This document shows positions 55,258-64,000 of a stretch of DNA of 64,000 nucleotides, in pieces. The DNA is taken from positions 1,302,001 through 1,366,000 of the forward strand of contig JAGTXK010000073.1 of the NCBI GenBank assembly GCA_019096195.1, read 5' to 3'. The position numbers were made by a program, and so were the translations under genes. How positions within the stretch are numbered: the stretch's first letter is position 1; each line of letters opens with the position of its first letter. The stretch is from Boletus sp. NGJ (lineage: Eukaryota > Basidiomycota > Agaricomycetes > Boletales > Boletaceae). Under the pieces are notes generated by a model. It saw nothing but the letters and a program-made list of their open reading frames with translations, made no database searches and was not told the origin of the DNA.

Positions 55258-56860
55258 TCAAATCAACAGACCAGCAATGACAACACCAAACACCGCGCCA
55301 AGGACACCCTGCATGCCAGCCCTAGCACCTACTTCAGCACCGCTCGTTGTTGTTGTCAAGTTGACCGGGGGAGGTGCAGTGGACGCGTTCAAGGACATGT
55401 TGACGTTTGGTGCGATAAAAGTCGGTCCACCCCCGGCGCCAGTGTCATTGACAGGGGCGAGGTATGGGACGTAGGCGTCAGGATTCAGAGCACCAGGGAT
55501 CGTGCCTGTGAGATTTAAGAGTGGAATGCTGTTGCCCGTAAGGTTGTTGTTTTGGTACAAGGTAGTATTTGCGACAAAGGCAAAGACATCTGACAGGCGA
55601 ATGTATGTCAAACTCAAAGCGGGAATACCAGGAGATAGAACGCACTAGAGACAGTCTTGTTGGTGTCTTGGCGGCCAAGGTTGCCAAGACCCCAATTACT
55701 CTGGACAGTCGAGAGACTAATCGAGAAGTAATATAAGCCGATGGTCAGGACCAAATGAACTGTATTCCTTACGTCGAATAGTGGGTATAGAACGTATCAT
55801 CAGTCGTGTTCCAGAGGCTTGATGGGATGGCACCACCAAGGAGAGCGGCGTACACTTGGTTATTGATGTTGTAGGTTTCATTTCTAGGGGAAAAGATTGA
55901 GCGAAGTTGCATTTCCCAGAAACAGACGTACTCGTCAAACGTCAATAAGATCAATGTCTTGGGGGTGTTGAAATTGAGGTCGTTAAGCAGGGGGACTAGC
56001 CAGTATTCCAGCCAAGAAGCGGCATAGCCGACAGAAGTATCATGTCCATCGCTGTGATCAAGTCAGCACGAAGCACTAGTTAAATATAGAGACCCACTCT
56101 CGGAGGTTAGGCGTAACAAAGATCCATTGAGGGAGGGTGCTATTGTTAACCTGTATCATGCATATATACGTTGAGCAAATTATTAACCGAGACGAGTAGA
56201 TGACACCTACATCCACAGCAAAGTCGTTGAAGTTCCTAATACGCGCGGCACGCGTGGTGTTCTCGCCAAGTGAATTATAGATAACTAGCCCATTGTGCTT
56301 GCGCACGTAGTACGTATAATTGTCAGGATTAGTGAAGTTGTAGCCTGGGTATCCATCCGTGGGCATGTTTTCCTGGTAGCTTGCCCAGCTGATATTCTGC
56401 GCTTCCAAGAGGTCGACAATTGTCGAGATATTGTTGGGAATATAAGTTAGATCGTCATTTGCGAGCCCGAAGAAGTCGCCTCCAACTGCAGCGATGTAGT
56501 TGGGCTCGCTAGGATGAGTTACAGCATAATAGCTGGACAGAAGGATGCCCTGGGCAGTCAGGTTCTGGAAGGTGGGAGTCGACATGGCTTGCGCATAGTC
56601 GGTGTTCTCCAGCCATATCTGAATGAAACGGTCGAAAACCTTGCCGGGCACGTTGGAAGAGTTGGTGAGCGTGCCGTTTGAGTCGCCAACGTAGAAGGAA
56701 GACGTATCGGTCGGTCTGCGAGAGTTTGATGTCAGAACTATGAGAGTGGAGGTACGTATAAGTGGGCTTACGACGCAGCGGGGGCAGTGAAGGTCGACGC
56801 GACCGACGCTGAAACAGAGCCTACAGCTGCTCCAAGAAGGGTTGAGTACTTGAAAATCAT
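55258..56860 (-). CDS. Secreted acid phosphatase (phosphoesterase family), copy 1
   Basis: Extracellular or cell-wall acid phosphatase of the PF04185 phosphoesterase type, as in Aspergillus. The start at 56860 gives a signal peptide, MIFKYSTLLGAAVGSVSASV. The mature part has VFDRFIQIWLENTDYAQAMS, FQNLTAQGILLSSYYAVTHP, SEPNYIAAVGGDFFGLANDD, NISTIVDLLEAQNISWASYQ, ENMPTDGYPGYNF, YYVRKHNGLVIYNS, FVTPNLRDGHDTSVGYAASW, TLILLTFDEYN and DTFYTHYSTLSTVQSNWGLG. The DRFIQIWLEN, HPSEPNY, NMPxDGY, DGHDT and TFDE metal- and phosphate-binding motifs are all there. Many NxS/T sites. The C-terminus ends in a hydrophobic stretch (GVLGAVFGVVIAGLLI) that fits a GPI-anchor signal. About eight short introns. It is the downstream member of a tandem pair with the gene at 57322-58930. 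Confidence 0.9.
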
Positions 56861-57321
56861 GTTAGTGTAGTTCCAGGACGCCCTCGTAGTAGAAAACCAC
56901 AGGAACCAGCTGCGCAGAAACGGTAGCTGGACCACGTATGGTCATAATATACCCTCATGCCGGCAAACACGTGGGTCTTGCTTAAGTCGACGAATATTGC
57001 CGCCCCCGCGTGATCTGAAACGAGGTCAATACAGTAAAGAGCGAGCACGTGACCTGAATCTCGACGAACGTTCGCTGTTACCGGTCTGCACCTGGCATGA
57101 CAGTGACTCGACAATTCGGTTTGAAAAAAAGAGTGGAACGTAAGAACGAGCCTGGGGAACGCACGTGTCTTAATGACTTCTTCTTGGCGCCACGACGCAA
57201 GAAACCTTAACATGAACATGGTTTCAACAAAGGTTCATTGTCGTCAATAGCACGCTGCAGCGTACAAGTACATCAATTTCCTTGGTCCGTCAAATAAGTA
57301 ACACAAACTCAGACCCATGCT
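56861..57321. other. Spacer between the tandem acid phosphatase genes
   Basis: About 460 bp holding the promoter of copy 1 and the 3' end of copy 2. A weak TATA-like element (GTATATTATG on the minus strand, about 56945-56954) lies about 85 bp before the copy 1 start. Confidence 0.4.
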
Positions 57322-58930
57322 CTACAACAGCAGAGCACCAGCAAATACAGCACCCATGACCGACACCAGGAAATCAGCTCGAGGGTAGCCACCGATGGCA
57401 CTACTGGGCATGCTCGCAGCCGTCAAGTTGACAGGTGCCGGTGCGTCTGAAGCATTCAATGTCATGTTGGTACCATTCGCAACAAAGGTCGGTCCACTTC
57501 CACCACCAGTTGCAGAGATGTTCGGTGCGAGATAGGGAACATAGTATTGGGGGTTCAATGGTCCAGGAATAGTCATGGTCAGGTTGAGAAGAGGCAGGCT
57601 TGAATGGTTAGTGAGGCCGTTGTTCTTGTAACCAGTGACGTTTGCAACAAAATCGAACACATCTGAAAAGCGAGATATAGCGCAGTCATTCCTAACCATC
57701 ATACGACACTCACTGGCCAATGTCTTGTTAGTGTCTCCACGACCGAGGTTATCAAGGTTCCAGTTTGCTTCGACTGTCGAGAGACTGAAGAAACTTGAAC
57801 ACACAAGAATAAAGTTGGGGGCAAGTCTTACGTGGAGTAGTGGGTATAGAATGTGTTGTCGGTAGTATTTTTCAGGTTTTGAGGAATAGCACCACCAAGA
57901 AGAAGAGTATACACTTGGTTGTTGACGCTAGCAGTCTCGTTCCTTTGGGAAATTGGCGGTCAGTCCCAGAAAATGGAATGCAGTGGACACCAAAGTCTAC
58001 ACACTCATCGAATGTCAATAATATCAATGTTCTGGGCGTGTTAAAGTTGGGGTCCTGGAGCAACGGCACGAGCCAGTACTGTAGCCATTGTGCAGCAAAG
58101 GCGACACTTGTGTCGTGGCCATCGCTGAAATGCGACCTTCAGTAGGGTTGGAGAAAATACAAGAAACTCAAGGACGAACTTTCGGAGGTTAGGGGTGACG
58201 AATATCCATTGAGAGAGACTGTTGTTTCCGAGCTGGGCAAATATAAGGTACTGCCAACTGAACGTAAAAGAAGCCTACGTCGACAGCAAAATCGTTGAAG
58301 TTCCTGATCCGCGGAGCACGCGTTGTGTTCAGGCCGACCGAATTGTAAATAACCAGAGGATTGTGCTTGCGGACATAATAAGTGTAGTTGGTATCGGAAT
58401 TCGTGTAGTTGAAACCACCGTAGCCGTCACTTGGCATGTTCTCTTGATATTCAGACCAACTAATGGACTTCAGATCCAGGAGGTCCACAATAGTGGAGAT
58501 ATTGTTTGGGATATATTCCAAGTTATCACTGCCCAATCCCCAGAAGTCACCTCCCCCTGCGCCGAGATAATTGGGTTCGCTCGGGTGGGTCAAGGCATAG
58601 TAACCGGTGAGAAGGATGCCCTGCGTCGAGAGGTTTTGGAAGACTTGTTGGGTGGCTGCTTTGCTGTAGTCGGTGTTTTCGAGCCAGATCTGGATGAAGC
58701 GATCGAAAACGGCGCCGGCAACCAGAGGGGTGTTTCGGATGGTTCCATTCGATGCGCCGACATAGAAAGGTGACGTGTCAGTGGGACTGATGAGCTGTCA
58801 GGTCAGTTTACTGCCGAGAACGATAAAGATGGATTACACACGCAGCAGCTGGGGAAGTGAACGTGGACGCGACTGCCGCAGAGGCGGACTCGGCGAGTGC
58901 GACAAGGACAAGAACAGCCGAAACAAACAT
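57322..58930 (-). CDS. Secreted acid phosphatase (phosphoesterase family), copy 2
   Basis: Paralogue of copy 1, in tandem on the same strand. The start at 58930 gives the signal peptide MFVSAVLVLVALAESASAAV. The same motifs follow: FDRFIQIWLENTDYSKAATQ, FQNLSTQGILLTGYYALTHP, SEPNYLGAGGGDFWGLGSDN, NISTIVDLLDLKSISWSEYQ, ENMPSDGYGGFNY, YYVRKHNPLVIYNSVGLNTT, FVTPNLRKFDGHDT-type joint, TPRTLILLTFDENETASVNN and TFYTHYSTLSTVEANWNLDN. It ends ISATGGGSGPTFVANGTNMT and a hydrophobic GPI-like tail (DFLVSVMGAVFAGALLL). About eight introns at the same places as in copy 1. A TATA box at 59001-59010 lies about 75 bp upstream. Both copies look active; different signal peptides and tails suggest divergence rather than very recent duplication. 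Confidence 0.9.
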
Positions 58931-59000
58931 GCCCGAAGTGCCAGATGTTATCACCACGAGACAGAGTAAAGGCGGCAGGCCGCTTGGGATGGTTCCATTG

Positions 59001-59010
59001 GTATTTATAT
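59001..59010 (-). promoter_or_regulatory. TATA box upstream of acid phosphatase copy 2
   Basis: The minus strand reads ATATAAATAC 71-80 bp before the start codon at 58930. Position and sequence fit a core promoter of a regulated secreted-enzyme gene. Confidence 0.5.
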
Positions 59011-60570
59011 GGGCGAAGCTACTCACCCACGGGATTGTTTTTGTCCAACTTACAGATCATAGGGTTAACTTTGTCGCCATGGATTTAGAACGGGGCGGTA
59101 TCCACACTCACTGGATACCCTTGCATATGATCTTGACTCATCAGTGTCGGGCATTTTCGCTAATGTGAAAATGTTCGCTGGAGCTGTCGTCCATGGGAGT
59201 ATAGTATATATGTTTCATCCAATCGAGATACAACTTTCCGAGTTCATGTGCTTTGAGCACGAACGTGTCTTGCGCGGACCTCGCGGTACCTGGCACTTTG
59301 GTAGCGCCGTGACAAATGCTCCCGAGCTTTCCCTGTTCTATATTTGAGCGCCAGAATGGACCTAGGTACATCAAGCAGCACTCTTTGTCGTCTCCGTGGG
59401 CCGTCAAAGATGCTTTGAACGGGAAATACGACGTCAGCGGCCCAGGGTGTTTATATCGAGCCATTGGTCTCTAAGAGACGAGAACGGAGATCTTAAACTT
59501 GCTTGAAGGTTGTGCAGGGATTGCACTTAGCGTCGGATGTGTAGCTGATCTCCAGAAACCAGCGAGTGCATGCAAGTCCTCGGAATTTATCCTAACCTGG
59601 GACACCGTTAGCTACTAGAATCCGCTGGTTTAGTTGCTGCTGTATCTCGAGATTCGAGTTCACCTCCTGATTTACACGATGTCTCGGTTAGTGAGGCCCG
59701 ACGAGAGCGAAGGGTTAAGTTTGATGCTTGTTTCTTCGCACGGAGTTCTGCAGCAGATCACATGTTGGTAAGAAACTAAAAGAAAGGACACACACCAACT
59801 GTGTCGATGAGGTACTTTATGCGTGCTCAACGTTTGTCGAAAGGCACGGACCTGCGAGGCTCCATTGGTACTATTAGTAGAATGACTTGGCAGGCTACAG
59901 TGTGGGGTTACGCAACGGTTCCTTCGCACGGGGCCAGCTCATATAAAAATGCGGCGATTACGAAGCCCATAGGTTATGTGGAGATAGGAAAGTTGGAAGA
60001 TCGAAATCAAACATACGCACCCCACAGCGGGGGAAATGGGTTATCACAACTTGAAGTATGCCGGAAGTTGCCCATCCTCGATTCAGCCGGCAAGAATTTA
60101 CATGTGGGCCAACTAGTAGCCTGCGTCTGGAAGCATTGGTAGGATACCCAACTAGCTGATGGACCCAGTGCGGCTGTCGCAAAGAGATGAGGGAACCTCG
60201 CTCAAACAGCAAATATGCCTCTCTTTGTCAGCTCGAAAGCCAGGGACAGCTATGCACAATTGGCTCAACTGACGCGAGGAATTAGCGGAGGCAGTTCACG
60301 AAGGTGGACATTCCAGCTGAAATTGAGTCGTCAGAGTGTATACAGAGCTGTGGTTTTTCACACAACTACGCGGTCACGGGGTCCTCATCGGGTACAACCG
60401 AACTCAACTTAAAGAATCCCTGCGCAGTGCTCTTGAAACACAGTCATATGGCTGCTGTATAGCCTCCCTTGATACTAATCTAGTACAGACGCCCAATAAC
60501 TACCGGGTCGGTCACATCAAGGTGCAGTCCCACTTTCTACAGAACTGAATGGAGTAAAGCACCCTCTACG
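59011..60570. other. Gene-poor gap between acid phosphatase pair and copper-fist gene
   Basis: About 1.6 kb. Several open frames under 115 codons on both strands show no conserved features, no consistent intron signals and no repeat copies elsewhere in the window. I see nothing I can name. Confidence 0.5.
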
Positions 60571-61927
60571 ATGGTTCGTCGCCTATCCCTGTTATGCTAG
60601 CCTATCGTCATGTTACCGTGACCGCAGGTCTTTGTAAACGAAAAAAAGTTTGCATGGTATGCACAACACTTATCACTGCGCTTCTGGAACCCATGATTAA
60701 CCGGTGATCTTCAGCGAAGCATGCATCAAAGGACATAGATCCTCGTCGTGTCATCACACCGAACGGCCTTTGTTTGAGGTGAAGAAAAAGGGTCGACCTG
60801 TTTCTCAATGCCCCAAATGTCGCGAATTGCGCCAGGAAAAGCGTGTGCATTCCAAGTGTACTTGTAACCCCCGTCAGCCTGTTGTCGACAAAGTCCCTAT
60901 CCCTGCCGCCCGGCCAGACAAGAAACGTGAGTATATTGTAGCAGGATCAGTTAGGCAGGACACTGATGCGGACCCATTCCGTAGCCCGTCGCTTCATGCC
61001 TAGCGTGCCTACTCTGCCCAACGGAATCTCAGACGCACTTCAACCTACCACTGTTTCATCAGCCCCTAACGCAAGGCAAAAAGGTGAGGATTGAGTGCAA
61101 GTGTTTACGTCAACCCTAAGTAAATTCTCACAGTGGACTCGCTTTTGAATCCTTGTCACTGTAAGAACGTACTGGAATGTACATGCAGAACGGCCTGCAT
61201 CGCCGGATCCAGCTCTTCTGCAGAGAGATACTTGGACTACGGACTACAGACCCTCGCCGAGGCAGCAGCGATGTTCCGTGATCGATCAGTGCAGGACTCT
61301 ATCTCTGAACACTCTTCAGACTCACCACTCGGGTCCTGCTGCGCGGACGAGCGATCTGATTCGCTAGATGCCGCTCCTTCTGCCCATCTGGAATTACCCC
61401 CGATCCTCGCCGGGCCGATCCCTTCAACCTCTGTTCCCGACTTTCCCACCATCCCACCACTCAGCACGGTCAAATCCATTGCAGGACCCAGATGCACGTG
61501 TAGTTTCAGCTGTAGCTGTCCAGGATGTGTCGAGCATCGTACTGCTCGCTATGCTGAGAAGCACCACAAGGACTGCAGCGAGGGATGTAGCCACTGCGTA
61601 GATCGTACCGCTGGCATCGAACTACCCGGCCAGGATACATCCAATCATGGTGGGAACCTGGTGGACATGTTCTTTGCACGCGCAGCTGCACTTCCAAACC
61701 CACCATTCAACCGTCGAACGCAGCTGGATCCGGGGGACATCACTGTATACCCCTGCGACCTTTTCTCGGGATCGACTTCGTCGACGGATGCAGATGAACG
61801 CGGCACCGCGTTTGGACTCGTCAAGATCCCCAAGCTCGAATGTTGTCGCGGTCAGTGTGCTTGTCCACCCGACGGATGCCAATGTGGCCAGTCTTGCAGT
61901 GGCTGCTGTGATGGCACCTCGTCGTGA
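60571..61927 (+). CDS. Copper-fist transcription factor (Ace1/Mac1/Cuf1-like)
   Basis: Copper-sensing transcription regulator. The ATG at 60571 is followed at once by a 54-nt intron (60574-60627). The joined N-terminus reads M/VFVNEKKFAC/EACIKGHRSSSCHH, the zinc-binding copper fist (C-x2-C-x8-C-x-H), then TERPLFEVKKKGRPVSQCPK with the minor-groove KGRP motif and CRELRQEKRVHSKCTCNPRQ. Two more introns lead to SVPTLPNGISDALQPTT and VDSLLNPCHCKNVLECTCRT. Downstream are Cys clusters CTCSFSCSCPGCVEH, CSEGCSHC and, near the end, CCRGQCACPPDGCQCGQSCS and GCC. Such CxC/CxxC clusters bind Cu(I) in Mac1 and Cuf1 factors and would sense copper. Whether it activates uptake or detoxification genes cannot be decided. 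Stop ends at 61927. Confidence 0.92.
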
Positions 61928-62707
61928 TGTGTAACTTAATAAATGGACATTGGATCTCTTTCTTCTTTTCTTCCGACCGACGACCCTTTTTACATGGTAC
62001 GCTTCTTGTCGGTCTGTTCTTTTTTTATTATTCCTCGTTATATGTGGCTTCAAGGTGATGTTTTTTCAGAGTCAAGCCCTGCATTGCGGTTGGCGGGAGT
62101 ATTACTGTAATATTATACCTCAACGTTTCCATGTGTCACGCGTCACGCCCACATTAATGTCTTAGACTCTACTCGCACTACAATCACCGACCTTGTTATT
62201 TTGCACGGGAGATACAATAAGATGTCATTTGGACCTGAGGCCTGAGAGTGGGAGCCCAACTGCTCGAGGATGATGGGGAAACTATTCACACCCGCATTGA
62301 CGCCAAATCAGCGGGATTCCGTCTCGCATCATATGAACGCGCCGTATACAGTATTATTAACAAGTCATTCGGATCAGCAGACACGGAATATTAAATCAGG
62401 GGGATGAACACGGTAGCTAGCTAAATGTGAGTGATATCGTTCAAAGATGGGTCCCGAGTCCTCCCGAGGTTATATTTCAGCATGTAGTCCCACCGTCCAT
62501 GCTAGATCCACCTGGCATGGAGAATGCAAAGGGTGTGGTGATAAGTGGAGTCGCCTGTCTAACTGGCAGTATTTCATTCGCATCTAATGAGGAGATCACA
62601 GCACGCTGAAGATAGTCAGTACTTGGTTGGATCGTCATGCGTAACAAGGTGGCATTGTCGTACACACCTACCACAAATCGCACCCTGATTGGAAAATTGC
62701 TCGATCC
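61928..62707. other. Convergent intergenic region
   Basis: About 780 bp between convergent stop codons. T-rich stretches after 61950 fit 3' UTR and poly(A) signals. No gene recognised. Confidence 0.5.
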
Positions 62708-64000
62708 CTACCTCGCGCCGCCAGATGTGAGACCTCCCTTTTCCGGAACTGCTAATCGTCCTGGTGTGGATCGAGTCGCATTTACACCTACAGCCATGTC
62801 CCTTGACCCGCCCCCATTTTCACCTGCATCCGGGGAGGACTTGCTCGATTCGAACGAGAACTGATCACCTTCGTTGCTCATTTCGCGATGGATGCTGGGC
62901 CGTTTATTCGATGACAAGGCGCCAGACTTGTCTTCCCTGAGAAGTTCGGTGGGGCTGGGACCGCGTTTCCCCTTTGGCGGCGATGATACGCCCGATGAGG
63001 ACGATGTAGGGGCCAATGAGACCTGACCGCCTCCAGTATTGCCTTCCGAGGTCCGGTGGCTTGGAGGTTGCGCGATGGTATGCAACGGACGGGTCCTGTG
63101 TGGGGTATCCGCCACCTTAGCCTCATTCGCAACCCCAAACCACGTCTTCGCATCACTGTGTCCAGACCGTTGCCCACCTTTCCTGAGACTCGCTCCGGGT
63201 TCGCCCTCAGCAGAACTGGCGTCATCGCTTGACCCGCTGTACCCCCAGAGTTCGCGTTCCTCGTCTACTATCCTCAAGGCGCCTTCGATTATAGCTGCAT
63301 GAACGAAGACGTATTGTCGTAGGCTCTGGCACAAACTCATCCGTTGTTCCCGCATGTCTTGGATGACAATGCAAACGGGCGCTGCAAACGATGAGATAAG
63401 AGGGGGCGACGAGTCGTTGTGGAGCTCCCGCGGTAGCTTGTAATCGATGATCGGATGATCCGCAGCGCGCTGGTCTTGCTCAGACGTACCAAGAACCCCA
63501 GTAGCAGCTGGAAACTGCTGCAGCGTTGAATCGTCCGAAACGTGGAGCATAACCTCTTCTCTGCCTTGGGTTTCTCTAGTCGGGAGAGGTGGATTCATAG
63601 CAGAGCTGCTGCTATACAATGTCTCTGGTCCGTTCAGGTAACTTAGCTCGGTGTTAAGCCGTAGGTTGCTTCCCAACTTTGTAGGAACCGCGAGTTCTTC
63701 TGATTCATCGGACAGCACCTGATTGTCCCTCCCGCTCCCTTCTGCGTCAGCACTTTCTCCACTGCCAAACTCCTGAGGGGGGCTCGGCGACTCACCCGAG
63801 CCTGGACCCGAATTTGGCCGCGACGGGGAGCCTTCAGCTGCGTCACCACCCGAGAAGGGCTTACTCCTCTTGGCTGCTGCAGGCGGGAGGATGGGACTCG
63901 AGAAACTTGCAACAGGTGACGACCCAAGCATCGCTTTGTGATGGCGTGAGTGAACCGTGCGTTGAAGGCTCGCCGTACTCGAACAAGCAGGTTGAAGCGG
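62708..64000 (-). CDS. Probable protein tyrosine phosphatase, C-terminal part (5' end beyond window)
   Basis: One open frame runs from the window end to a stop at 62708, over 425 residues with no intron needed. It is still open at 64000, so the protein starts outside the window. Most of it is low-complexity Ser/Pro/Gly sequence (GPGSGESPSPPQEFGSGESA). The one folded-looking segment is FAAPVCIVIQDMREQRMSLC, QSLRQYVFVHAAIIEGALRI, VDEERELWGY. This resembles the last helix of classical tyrosine phosphatase domains of the fungal Pyp type (IVxxMRxQRMxMVQTxxQYxFxY). If so, the catalytic HCSAG part lies upstream, beyond the window, separated by a long insert. The C-terminal 200 residues are disordered. 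Function depends on the missing part. Confidence 0.5.
   Translation of the reverse strand, partial: PLQPACSSTASLQRTVHSRHHKAMLGSSPVASFSSPILPPAAAKRSKPFSGGDAAEGSPSRPNSGPGSGESPSPPQEFGSGESADAEGSGRDNQVLSDESEELAVPTKLGSNLRLNTELSYLNGPETLYSSSSAMNPPLPTRETQGREEVMLHVSDDSTLQQFPAATGVLGTSEQDQRAADHPIIDYKLPRELHNDSSPPLISSFAAPVCIVIQDMREQRMSLCQSLRQYVFVHAAIIEGALRIVDEERELWGYSGSSDDASSAEGEPGASLRKGGQRSGHSDAKTWFGVANEAKVADTPHRTRPLHTIAQPPSHRTSEGNTGGGQVSLAPTSSSSGVSSPPKGKRGPSPTELLREDKSGALSSNKRPSIHREMSNEGDQFSFESSKSSPDAGENGGGSRDMAVGVNATRSTPGRLAVPEKGGLTSGGAR

Noticed and set aside
1-64000. CRISPR arrays, rRNA genes, tRNA genes and LTR elements
   Set aside because: No regularly spaced repeats, no rRNA-like blocks, no convincing A/B-box pairs and no reverse transcriptase, integrase or capsid motifs were seen by eye.

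Overview
This is a gene-dense stretch of a filamentous basidiomycete (Agaricomycete-like) nuclear genome. Genes on both strands are cut by many introns of about 45-80 nt with GT..AG ends (one GC..AG). The gene families are typical of mushroom-forming fungi: a DUF7702 membrane protein, DUF6534-like fragments, a degenerate F-box gene, a copper-fist regulator, CYP61/ERG5, secreted acid phosphatases and PIF1-type helicases. All products were named by reading translations by eye; no database search was run, and exon borders are manual.

Layout. 1-13.8 kb: mitochondrial F1-ATPase assembly factor ATP11 (-, cut by the window start), prenylcysteine oxidase (+), ammonium transporter (-), F-box pseudogene (+), DUF7702 membrane protein (-), LAS1 rRNA-processing factor (+), YSC84/LSB-type SH3 protein (+). 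13.9-19.3 kb: two tandem paralogues that join an RNase-H1-type viroplasmin domain to a PIF1 helicase. 19.3-39.6 kb: a compact housekeeping block with F-BAR RhoGAP (-), proteasome assembly factor UMP1 (-), RanBPM/VID30 (+), ISA1 (-), MFAP1 (+), an RNAi-type RNA-dependent RNA polymerase (+), an HMG-box factor (+), class 1A-like dihydroorotate dehydrogenase (-), TRAPP subunit TRS31 (-) and a BTB protein (+). 40.0-44.6 kb: an RBR E3 ubiquitin ligase with an unusual N-terminal cysteine-protease-like module, followed by a tandem copy that lacks this module.

44.9-55.1 kb: ERG5 (-), then a rearranged accessory zone. Two direct repeats (46.9-48.9 and 53.6-55.1 kb) carry a degenerate DUF6534-like membrane gene. 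Between them lie a broken PIF/Harbinger DNA transposon, a medium-chain dehydrogenase pseudogene split into two oppositely oriented halves, and the intact small gene DPM3. 55.2-64 kb: two tandem secreted acid phosphatases (-), a 1.6 kb gene-free gap, a copper-fist transcription factor (+), and the C-terminal part of a probable protein tyrosine phosphatase (-, cut by the window end).

Most neighbours have unrelated housekeeping roles and no metabolic cluster is evident. The most interesting items are the protease-like/RBR fusion with its truncated tandem duplicate, the tandem viroplasmin-PIF1 helicases, two genes whose first coding exon is only the ATG, MFAP1 with a zinc-knuckle tail, and the rearranged zone around DPM3.
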